Assembly (NCBI GenBank): GCA_003232015.1
Contig: QIKU01000245.1
Location: forward strand, 1-18,191
Reading direction: 5' to 3'
Origin: Gammaproteobacteria bacterium
GTDB lineage: Bacteria; Pseudomonadota; Gammaproteobacteria; UBA6429
DNA length: 18,191 bases
Position 1 is the first letter of the stretch, and every line of letters starts with the position of its first letter. This document shows, piece after piece, positions 6,205-11,927 of the stretch. A program made the translations under genes and the position numbers. The notes under the pieces are model-generated. The model saw only the letters and a list, made by a program, of their open reading frames with translations, did not search any database and was not told the DNA's origin.

Positions 6205-7258
6205 TTTAGAAGCACGACCGGATCATTATCAGCTAGTGGAGACCATGTTGCAGGACAAGCAGGATGATGGCACAACGCGTTGTAATTTATGTTTGTGGCG
6301 CTGTCGGCTCAACCATGGTCAACGTGGTTTTTGTCAGGCGCATGTTAACCGTAATGGTACTTTATATAATCTTTCGTATGGGATTATCTCTGCACTGGAT
6401 GTTGATAATATTGAAGACAAGCCAGTTAAACATTTCAGACCGGGTACAAAAGTATTATCGGTAGGTAGTTATGGTTGCAGCTTCCGTTGCGATGGTTGCC
6501 ATAATCTGGATATATCATGGGGTGTTACGGCGTTAGATGACCTCGCTCGTGGTGAATCAACTGCAGCGTATGTCACCGCCGAACAACTGGTTGAAACCGC
6601 ATTACGTTTTAAAGTGCAGGGTATCGCTTTTACCTATTCCGAGCCCGCTGTTTGGCTGGAATATATTATTGACGTTGCCAAAGTAGCCAAAGAAAAAGGC
6701 CTGTATATTCTGTATGTTTCTAACAGTTATGTCACGGATGAAGCGCTGGAAGTCGTCGCGCCGTATATTGATGTACTGTGTTCAGATATTAAAAGTCTTG
6801 ATGATGATTTTTATAAAGACATTTGCAGGAAGTCATCCGTGGATGAAGTTTTGCATTCCATTAAAAAAGCCCATGAACTGGGTATTCATGTGGAAACGCG
6901 CACCAATATTATACCGACTAAAAATGATAATCTGGAAATGTTAACCAGTATAGCGCACTGGATTAAAGATAATCTGGGTGAAGACGCGCCGTGGCATATC
7001 ACCAAGTTTTTCCCCGCCTATAAACTAAGCCATATTGAACCAACCCCCTCTCTCATTATGCAGCAAACTTTAGACGCAGCTATTGCGGTGGGTTTAAAAC
7101 ATGTTTATAAATATGATGATAAAGGCTGCGATTGTGCAACCGATAATTTGCCCATTAGTTCCTTCTTGCAAGGTAATGCAGAATCAATTCATGCGGTTAA
7201 AAAATGTGCTGCATCGTGTTGTGGAGATGAAGGTGTGTTGCTTAAAAAGTATGAATAG
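6197..7258 (+). CDS. Radical SAM enzyme, AmmeMemoRadiSam-like
   Basis: The 353-residue protein contains the radical SAM cluster motif CSFRCDGC (Cys94, Cys98, Cys101). Before it is a four-cysteine region, C29-x2-C32-x3-C36-x9-C46, characteristic of the AmmeMemoRadiSam / PflA-like group. NIEDKPVKHFRPGTKVLSVGSYGC (71-94) is also typical of that group. These enzymes cleave S-adenosylmethionine to a 5'-deoxyadenosyl radical; the substrate of this family is generally unknown. The usual partners AMMECR1 and Memo are not in the window, and a ligase-type ATP-grasp gene takes their place (8-base overlap). The C-terminus is cysteine-rich (Cys311, 313, 337, 341, 342) and departs from the CP-x-C ending I associate with the family. 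It might bind an extra cluster or metal. An A-type Fe-S carrier two genes upstream fits this enzyme's cluster requirement. Confidence 0.85.
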   Translation: MSSLEARPDHYQLVETMLQDKQDDGTTRCNLCLWRCRLNHGQRGFCQAHVNRNGTLYNLSYGIISALDVDNIEDKPVKHFRPGTKVLSVGSYGCSFRCDGCHNLDISWGVTALDDLARGESTAAYVTAEQLVETALRFKVQGIAFTYSEPAVWLEYIIDVAKVAKEKGLYILYVSNSYVTDEALEVVAPYIDVLCSDIKSLDDDFYKDICRKSSVDEVLHSIKKAHELGIHVETRTNIIPTKNDNLEMLTSIAHWIKDNLGEDAPWHITKFFPAYKLSHIEPTPSLIMQQTLDAAIAVGLKHVYKYDDKGCDCATDNLPISSFLQGNAESIHAVKKCAASCCGDEGVLLKKYE

Positions 7259-7294
7259 CGGTTTTTATTATTAGTTCAGTGATATATTAATAAT

Positions 7295-7927
7295 ATGACC
7301 GAACTTGTATTAAAACGGCTTCAGGCAAATATTAGAAAATGCCATCTTTGTGAAAAGATGCAGAGCCAACCCGTGGTTGGGGAGCCGGTGATGTCGAAAA
7401 TACTATTAATCGGGCAGGCACCAGGGATTAAAGAAAGAGATATCCAGAAGCCGTTTGCATGGACGGCCGGTAAAACGCTGTTTAAATGGTTTAGCTCGAT
7501 TGGTATTGATGAAGAGCCGTTTCGCTGCAAAGTGTATATGACGGCCATATGTCGATGTTTCCCCGGCAAGAAGCTGGTTGATAACAAACCGAAAGGCGGT
7601 GATCGTGTTCCTGATAAAACAGAAATAAAAAATTGCGCAACATGGCTGCAAAAAGAAGTAGTAACCTTGAAGCCAGAACTTGTTATCCCGGTGGGAAAGT
7701 TGGCGATTAGCCAGATAATGGCAATCAACAAGCTGGACAAAATAATAGGTCAAACTTTTAGACTTGAATTTTACAAGCATATCGCTGATATTATACCCTT
7801 GCCACATCCATCCGGTGCTTCAACCTGGCACCAGCGTGATCCGGGTAAAAGTTTATTAATGCAGGCGTTAAAAACAATACAGCAACATGATGCCTGGTGT
7901 GACACGTTTCAGCGGGAAAAAAAATAA
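7295..7927 (+). CDS. Uracil-DNA glycosylase superfamily protein, family-4-like
   Basis: The 210-residue protein has the layout of Fe-S-containing family 4 uracil-DNA glycosylases. It has CHLC (Cys16, Cys19), motif A as GQAPG (40-44), the KPFAWTAGK segment (52-60), then Cys88 and Cys114 in the RCFPG...EIKNC pattern, and motif B PLPHPSGAS (168-176). The four cysteines match the C-x2-C...C...C set that holds a [4Fe-4S] cluster. Such enzymes cut uracil from deaminated DNA in base excision repair. Motif A has Gln where family 4 usually has Glu (GEAPG), so the substrate or even the activity may differ. The gene follows the radical SAM gene by 36 bases. Its stop codon TAA shares one base with the next start (TAATG), which suggests translational coupling. 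Confidence 0.8.
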   Translation: MTELVLKRLQANIRKCHLCEKMQSQPVVGEPVMSKILLIGQAPGIKERDIQKPFAWTAGKTLFKWFSSIGIDEEPFRCKVYMTAICRCFPGKKLVDNKPKGGDRVPDKTEIKNCATWLQKEVVTLKPELVIPVGKLAISQIMAINKLDKIIGQTFRLEFYKHIADIIPLPHPSGASTWHQRDPGKSLLMQALKTIQQHDAWCDTFQREKK

Positions 7928-8784
7928 TGAGTACAGGATTACAGGCAACACTGGAACAACGTATTCTGGCTGACTGTGCCAAAGGCCAGCTTGAACTACC
8001 GAGTTTGCCAGACATAGCCTTAAAAGTAAGAACAGCAGTAAATGATCCAGTTAAGGGGATGAATCAAATTGCAAAACTTCTGGAAATGGATCCCAATATT
8101 GCGGCCAGGGTGATTAAAATTGCAAACTCCTCGATATTTTCAGGTTACCGTTTAACGTCCACTTGTATGGAAGCGGTGACAAGATTAGGTTTGCATGTGG
8201 TTCAAAATATTGTGATATGTGTTGCGGTTAATAATTTATTTACAGCACCGAATTCTCAATTACAGCAGCAGTTAAAGAATGTGCTTGATCATAGTCGGCG
8301 TATCGGTGCGATAAGTTATGTGCTGGGTTCGATGGTTAAAGGTAAGCAAGCCGATAAGGCCATGCTTGCAGGGCTTATTTCTCAGATTGGTGCTTTGCCG
8401 ATTATCAGTTATTTAAGTCGTATCCCTGAATTAAAAGATAACCCCAAGTTTGCTGATCGCATTGTTAATAAACTTTCCGGCCAGGTGGGACGAATGATTT
8501 TACAGCAATGGAATTTTGATGAAGAATTCATTTGTGTGCCTGACAATATAGACAACTGGTTTAGAGATGAAAAGCCTGAAGCCGATTATGCCGATATTAT
8601 TATTGTTGCTAATATTCATAGTATGTACGGTGATGGGAAACAGAACGCCAATATTCCGCCCCTTGTTGAAATCCCCGCTTTTCAAAAACTCGGCCTTAGT
8701 GAGCTTGGTCCGCAGGCCAGTATGGAAATACTGCATGAAGCTCAGGAAGATATTCGGCAAGCCGCAAAGATGCTGGTTTTATAA
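7927..8784 (+). CDS. HDOD domain protein
   Basis: The 285-residue protein is essentially one HDOD domain. LPSLPDIALKVRTAVNDP (24-41), IAKLLEMDPNIAARVIKIANSSIFSG (48-73) and EAVTRLGLHVVQNIVI (82-97) are the conserved N-terminal helices. HDOD domains are relatives of HD phosphohydrolases that mostly lack the catalytic metal site and act as signalling or protein-interaction modules. They are often linked to cyclic-di-GMP, motility or stress regulation. No receiver, GGDEF or EAL domain is attached, so its input and output cannot be named. The start codon overlaps the stop of the glycosylase gene by one base, and it appears to be the last gene of the operon starting at 4439. No clear terminator follows. 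Confidence 0.85.
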   Translation: MSTGLQATLEQRILADCAKGQLELPSLPDIALKVRTAVNDPVKGMNQIAKLLEMDPNIAARVIKIANSSIFSGYRLTSTCMEAVTRLGLHVVQNIVICVAVNNLFTAPNSQLQQQLKNVLDHSRRIGAISYVLGSMVKGKQADKAMLAGLISQIGALPIISYLSRIPELKDNPKFADRIVNKLSGQVGRMILQQWNFDEEFICVPDNIDNWFRDEKPEADYADIIIVANIHSMYGDGKQNANIPPLVEIPAFQKLGLSELGPQASMEILHEAQEDIRQAAKMLVL

Positions 8785-8793
8785 GAGAGTTGA

Positions 8794-8946
8794 TTATTCA
8801 AGCCACTCCATTACATAATAAATATATTGGCCTTCTGAAGATTTAGAGGGGCCTAGTACCTGCGCCGCATAGCGTTTAGCTTGTGGGTTAGATTGTTCGA
8901 TAGCTTCCTGCTTATCCTGTTTTATCTCCACACAACTTTGCGGCAT
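8794..8946 (-). CDS. Possible small hypothetical protein (50 aa)
   Basis: An ATG at 8946 on the reverse strand opens a 50-residue frame (MPQSCVEIKQ...YVMEWLE), with a weak purine-rich AGG before it. The frame extends further upstream to a TTG at 9093, but that part reads through the heptamer repeat at 8987-9014 and looks non-coding. The composition of the 50-residue part is plausible for a small soluble protein. I do not recognise a family. It may equally be the remnant of a larger gene or a chance frame. The rest of this 320-base stretch between the HDOD gene and the nucleotidyltransferase gene holds only the repeat. Confidence 0.25.
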   Translation of the reverse strand: MPQSCVEIKQDKQEAIEQSNPQAKRYAAQVLGPSKSSEGQYIYYVMEWLE

Positions 8947-8986
8947 CCGGTGCCTGTTTGCTTTACGTCGGGGTGCGTACACAATG

Positions 8987-9014
8987 GAATACTGAATACT
9001 GAATACTGAATACT
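8987..9014. repeat. Tandem heptamer repeat, four copies of GAATACT
   Basis: Four exact, uninterrupted copies of GAATACT fill these 28 bases. The flanking sequence includes an inverted pair, GGAAACA (9015-9021) and TGTTTCC (9063-9069). The repeat lies at the edge of the accessory island, between the HDOD gene and the nucleotidyltransferase gene. Short tandem repeats like this change copy number by slippage; no function is evident here. Confidence 0.9.
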
Positions 9015-9104
9015 GGAAACATCGGTTTGTGGATCGGGTGGAACAAAGCCGCGCATGCTGGGTGTTTCCTTCAATAAGATAAAGACAACGCAAAGTTTAG
9101 ATGA

Positions 9105-10235
9105 TTATTGGGAAGATTTAAATAACAAACGCTTTATTCTCGATAATTGAAAAGTCAGATCAAATTTTTTGTTTGCTTGCGGTGGGAAGGCTATATAAAC
9201 CGGTATTAATATTAACTTTTTACTGGCGGGTAGTGGGCTTAATAAAAGCTTCCACAGTATACCGATATTGTTAATAGTCAGTATTCGGCCAAAAGGTTTG
9301 CCTGTCATCAGATAATGGTCAATAAATTTATAGAGTAGCCATTTGTCAAAAAAAACAAGCGAGTGGTTAATTTGTTTCAGGTGTGGTCTTATAGCAGAGT
9401 CTCTTAGTAAACCGTTGTTTAGAAGATAAGATAAAAGAATATAAACAGCATTGGCAATATAAGGCTCACTACTCAGGTGTATTAATTTTTTATAATCAGG
9501 CTGGGTATTGTTAATAATAAGAGCAATATCTGTAAAAGCAAACAGGCCGCCTGTTTGTTTCAATTCCTCCGCCCAGTGTGTTGCGATATAAACAATCTGT
9601 AGTTCTGGGTTAAGTCGGTAAACGTCTTTGTCATCGATATTGCTTAGTTGTTTTTCGTTGTTAATTGTTGTCAGAGAAAAAACCTTTGCCGCAGAACAGG
9701 GTGATGATTCCGGAACAAGCCCGGTGTGTATTTCAAACCATATGTCTTTTGTTTTATGTCGCCAGGGTTTTGTGTGGTGGTGGGTTTTATAAAATTCATC
9801 AGGTAAATGTGACCTCTGTTCGTAGCCCAGAACCAGCATAATTTGTTCGACTTGTTTAAGTTGCTGTTGTTCAACAAGAAGGTCAATATCACGCATATTG
9901 CGATAATATGGTTTAGGGTAAAACGCAGTGCTAATCGACATTCCCTTTAAAAGGGTCGGTGTAATTTTTTGTTTATTTAATTCGGTTATCAGTTCCAGTG
10001 TGGCCTGATACTGTGTCTGAAACCAGAATTTTGTTGTAAGCGTATCTGCTTTTAATTGCTGTACAAGTGCAGGGGCAAGGTCAGTGGTTAGAAAATTATC
10101 AACGAGTGCTGGTGCCAGCCGGGCTTGCAGCGCCCAGCGAGCCGTGTTGTCAGATAAAGATCCTTTGCTATTCTTCTCTGTTAGCCGAGCTATTTGCTGC
10201 AAAAGCAGAATAATTTTATTTTTTTGAGCTGTCAT
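9105..10235 (-). CDS. Uncharacterised nucleotidyltransferase (NTP_transf_5 type)
   Basis: The 376-residue protein has the marks of the uncharacterised nucleotidyltransferase family NTP_transf_5: LLKGMSIS (95-102), then YYRNMRDIDLLV (110-121) with the metal-binding Asp116 and Asp118 pair, and WFEIHTGLVP some 45 residues later. The fold is that of DNA polymerase beta-like enzymes, which transfer a nucleotide to a protein, peptide or small molecule. Relatives occur in peptide natural-product clusters beside PqqD-like proteins and HPr-kinase-like proteins, including some lasso-peptide clusters. It is transcribed away from the pqqD-like gene across a 173-base shared regulatory region, which supports a common job with the genes at 10409-11814. 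The ATG at 10235 gives a sensible N-terminal helix. Substrate unknown; probably cytoplasmic. Confidence 0.8.
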   Translation of the reverse strand: MTAQKNKIILLLQQIARLTEKNSKGSLSDNTARWALQARLAPALVDNFLTTDLAPALVQQLKADTLTTKFWFQTQYQATLELITELNKQKITPTLLKGMSISTAFYPKPYYRNMRDIDLLVEQQQLKQVEQIMLVLGYEQRSHLPDEFYKTHHHTKPWRHKTKDIWFEIHTGLVPESSPCSAAKVFSLTTINNEKQLSNIDDKDVYRLNPELQIVYIATHWAEELKQTGGLFAFTDIALIINNTQPDYKKLIHLSSEPYIANAVYILLSYLLNNGLLRDSAIRPHLKQINHSLVFFDKWLLYKFIDHYLMTGKPFGRILTINNIGILWKLLLSPLPASKKLILIPVYIAFPPQANKKFDLTFQLSRIKRLLFKSSQ

Positions 10236-10240
10236 TGTTA

Positions 10241-10319
10241 TGGGTTAACCCATTTGGGTTAGCATGGTATCAATACTCTAATCTAACCTAAATATAACCT
10301 GTTGTTTTTATTCGGTTAA
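10241..10319. promoter_or_regulatory. Cluster of GGTTA/TAACC half-sites in the divergent promoter region
   Basis: The perfect 12-base palindrome TGGGTTAACCCA is at 10241-10252, only 5 bases upstream of the nucleotidyltransferase start. Further copies of the half-site are GGGTTA at 10256-10261, TAACCT at 10284-10289 and 10295-10300 (11 bases apart, one helical turn) and GGTTAA at 10314-10319. The set looks like binding sites for one regulator controlling both directions. No regulator gene is in the window. Confidence 0.45.
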
Positions 10320-10354
10320 AAATGTTTGGCCTGTTCGGGTGCTTTATTGTTACA

Positions 10355-10383
10355 TTGACGCATATTGCTAATTTTGGTCTAAT
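10355..10383 (+). promoter_or_regulatory. Sigma-70-like promoter of the pqqD-peptide transcript
   Basis: TTGACG (10355-10360) and TCTAAT (10378-10383) are separated by exactly 17 bases. Transcription would begin near 10390, about 20 bases before the pqqD-like start codon. Confidence 0.5.
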
Positions 10384-10408
10384 ATACCATTATTAAAAAG
10401 AGTTATAG

Positions 10409-10669
10409 ATGAATTTAGTAGTACGGGCAAACTTAAGAACACAGCAAATAGATGGTGAGCTCGTTATTTTAGATAAAGACAACGGCCAAATACATCAGCT
10501 AAATTCGGTTGCTGGCTTTATCTGGCAGCAAATGGAAGCGGGGTTGGGTGCTGACGCTATTGTTAAAAAATTAACCCAGTCTTATGAGATTGATGCCGCA
10601 TCAGCAAAAACCGATTTAGATAAAGTACTGCAGCAGTTTAAAGATTTAAAATTGTTAATTAATGAATAA
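10409..10669 (+). CDS. PqqD-like peptide chaperone (RRE domain)
   Basis: The 86-residue protein is a stand-alone PqqD-like domain: an N-terminal beta region (VRANLRTQQIDGELVILDKDNGQIHQLN), then the typical helix SVAGFIWQQMEAG and a helical end LDKVLQQFKDLKLLI. PqqD-like domains bind the leader of a precursor peptide and present it to modifying enzymes (the RiPP recognition element). The next gene, 19 bases downstream, encodes a 54-residue peptide with an obvious leader, and an HPr-kinase-like gene follows. This matches the arrangement NCBI names 'HPr-rel-A system PqqD family peptide chaperone', recalled from memory and not searched. No PQQ synthesis genes are present, so a role in pyrroloquinoline quinone synthesis is unlikely. 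Confidence 0.85.
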   Translation: MNLVVRANLRTQQIDGELVILDKDNGQIHQLNSVAGFIWQQMEAGLGADAIVKKLTQSYEIDAASAKTDLDKVLQQFKDLKLLINE

Positions 10670-10688
10670 ATATTAAATGGAGATTATT

Positions 10689-10853
10689 ATGAGTGAAGAA
10701 AACAAAACTGAATTAAACGAACAGAAAACCGAAGCCCGTCGTGACTTTATCAAAAAAGCAGCTTATATCGCCCCCGTTGTAATGACAATGAATGCGCTGC
10801 CTTCACTGGCTCAGGCAGGTTCTAACATTACTCCCCCTGCTAACAGCCTCTAA
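10689..10853 (+). CDS. Small leader-bearing peptide, probable modified-peptide precursor
   Basis: A 54-codon gene with an excellent ribosome binding site (GGAG at 10679-10682, 6 bases before the ATG). The product has a charged, hydrophilic N-terminus (residues 1-16) and a twin-arginine-like motif, RRDFIKKA (17-24). A hydrophobic stretch (25-40) and an Ala-Gln-Ala site (41-43) follow. Signal peptidase cleavage after Ala43 would leave the 11-residue tail GSNITPPANSL. It lies 19 bases after the PqqD-like gene, and a strong terminator follows it, so it should be made in excess over the kinase. I infer that it is the precursor the PqqD-like protein binds and the kinase-like and nucleotidyltransferase-like proteins modify. 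Ser45, Thr48 and Ser53 are possible phosphate acceptors. It could instead be a small Tat-exported protein. No known peptide family was recognised. Confidence 0.8.
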   Translation: MSEENKTELNEQKTEARRDFIKKAAYIAPVVMTMNALPSLAQAGSNITPPANSL

Positions 10854-10907
10854 ATCTGGTTCTAATACAGTAATTCATTAGCCCGCTTTATTCTCTGTAT
10901 TAATTGT

Positions 10908-10944
10908 AAAAAGACGCAACCAAATACTGGTTGCGTCTTTTTTT
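10908..10944 (+). terminator. Strong intrinsic terminator after the peptide gene
   Basis: AAAAAGACGCAACCA (10908-10922) pairs perfectly with TGGTTGCGTCTTTTT (10928-10942) around the 5-base loop AATAC, ending in a T run to 10944. It lies 54 bases after the peptide stop and 45 bases before the kinase gene. It would let the pqqD-peptide transcript end here, with kinase expression by read-through or from its own promoter. Confidence 0.9.
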
Positions 10945-10989
10945 ATGTTGTATTTTATGCTGTAAATATATTTTAAGGTACTACTATAA

Positions 10990-11814
10990 TTGCTTATGCA
11001 AAGTTGCAAATTAAAAATATTTAATAAAGTAGTGCATATAGATAGCCAAAATACTTTTATACATAAAACTATTTTGCAGAATTATGCTGCTTTTAAGATT
11101 AATAGCACGGAGCCAGTATCTTCTGACTTATACTATGAGTTAAAACAGGGGGGGGGTAAGTTAACGTATACGATTGTTCGGGATAAAAAACAGGTTATCC
11201 ACTGTGAGGATATAGGATTATTTGTTTACCATTTGGAAAAAGACATAACAATTGAACTGGAAAAATTGTGCCCTTCATTGTTCTTTCTACACGGCGCAGC
11301 ACTGGAAAAAAATGGTGAAGTACTTGTAATAACGGGGCGTTCGGGAGCAGGCAAGTCCACTACAACCTGGGGTTTGCTTAATAATGGTTTTAACTATTTA
11401 AGTGACGAACTTGCACCTGTTAATCTGGAGTCGATGCATGTTATCCCTTACCCTCATGCGGTGTGTTTAAAGAAGCATCCGCCCTTATACCCATTGCCGA
11501 GTAATATTTTAAAAACCAACCGAACCATGCATGTGCCGACAGCACTGTTGCCTGTAGACTCACATTTAAAACCGTTTCATTTAACTAAAATCATTATTAT
11601 TGAATATTCTGCAGATAACTCGGAGCCTGTATTAGTGAAGTTAAGTCCAGCTTCAGCCTGTATGAATATCTATAGCAATGGTCTGAACCAGTTAGCGCAT
11701 GAAAATGATGGTTTAACCGGGGCATCCAGAATTGCGGAAAGTTGTGAATGTTATTCACTTGCGGCCGCCGAGCTGGGTGATACCTGCAAATTAATAAGCT
11801 CTTTATATGAGTAA
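10990..11814 (+). CDS. HPr-kinase-like protein (HprK-related kinase A type)
   Basis: The 274-residue protein has the HPr kinase core: FFLHGAAL (98-105, His101), the Walker A loop GRSGAGKST (116-124) and LSDELAPV (137-144) with the acidic residues expected near the nucleotide. Classical HprK phosphorylates a serine on HPr. HprK-like enzymes in some lasso-peptide clusters instead phosphorylate the C-terminal serine of the peptide. With a PqqD-like protein and a small peptide just upstream, phosphorylation of that peptide is the natural inference. The start is uncertain: TTG at 10990 has AAGG (10975-10978) 11 bases upstream, while ATG at 10996 has no ribosome binding site. TATAAT at 10985-10990 could give a leaderless message starting at that ATG. 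A run of nine G at 11148-11156 lies in the coding region. The N-terminal 90 residues are unlike classical HprK. Confidence 0.8.
   Translation: MLMQSCKLKIFNKVVHIDSQNTFIHKTILQNYAAFKINSTEPVSSDLYYELKQGGGKLTYTIVRDKKQVIHCEDIGLFVYHLEKDITIELEKLCPSLFFLHGAALEKNGEVLVITGRSGAGKSTTTWGLLNNGFNYLSDELAPVNLESMHVIPYPHAVCLKKHPPLYPLPSNILKTNRTMHVPTALLPVDSHLKPFHLTKIIIIEYSADNSEPVLVKLSPASACMNIYSNGLNQLAHENDGLTGASRIAESCECYSLAAAELGDTCKLISSLYE
11148..11156 (+). repeat. Nine-G homopolymer inside the kinase-like gene
   Basis: An uninterrupted run of nine G codes for the three glycines of QGGGK (about residues 53-57) in an otherwise AT-rich gene. Tracts of this length are prone to slipped-strand change. Loss or gain of one G would shift the frame before the ATP-binding site and inactivate the protein. 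Confidence 0.9.
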
Positions 11815-11874
11815 AGCCGGGCGGTTTAAGTCAGGGGTGGGGGCCACTTCAGTAAGTACAAATAAACGGGCACT

Positions 11875-11907
11875 AAAAAAACCGGCTTAAAAAGCCGGCT
11901 TTTTTTA
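11875..11907. terminator. Bidirectional terminator between the kinase-like gene and rpsT
   Basis: CCGGCT (11882-11887) pairs with AGCCGG (11893-11898) around a 5-base loop. It is flanked by seven A on the left and a T run on the right, so it can end transcripts from both sides: the kinase-like gene on the plus strand and rpsT on the minus strand. Confidence 0.85.
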
Positions 11908-11927
11908 AATGCTGGCAAATTCTGTAT

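Noticed and set aside
6197..7258. A complete AmmeMemoRadiSam system
   Set aside because: No AMMECR1 or Memo gene is found in the window; only the radical SAM member is present.
7321..7807. Two long overlapping minus-strand open frames (139 and 133 codons)
   Set aside because: Both lie opposite the uracil-DNA glycosylase gene, which has convincing motifs; neither shows family features or a good ribosome binding site.
7917..7924. Run of eight A at the end of the glycosylase gene
   Set aside because: It falls in the last codons just before the overlapping TAATG; slippage would change only the end of the protein, and the ordinary stop-start overlap explains the coupling.
8947..9093. Upstream extension of the small minus-strand frame to a TTG at 9093
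   Set aside because: The extension translates the GAATACT repeat into a repetitive QYSVFS-type stretch, which looks like non-coding sequence left open by chance.
10409..10669. A PQQ biosynthesis locus
   Set aside because: Only a PqqD-like domain is found; no pqqA, pqqB, pqqC, pqqE or pqqF is nearby.
9105..11814. A lasso-peptide cluster
   Set aside because: The kinase, nucleotidyltransferase and PqqD parts recall some lasso clusters, but no asparagine-synthetase-like cyclase, transglutaminase-like protease or ABC exporter is present, and the peptide tail lacks an acidic residue for the macrolactam ring.
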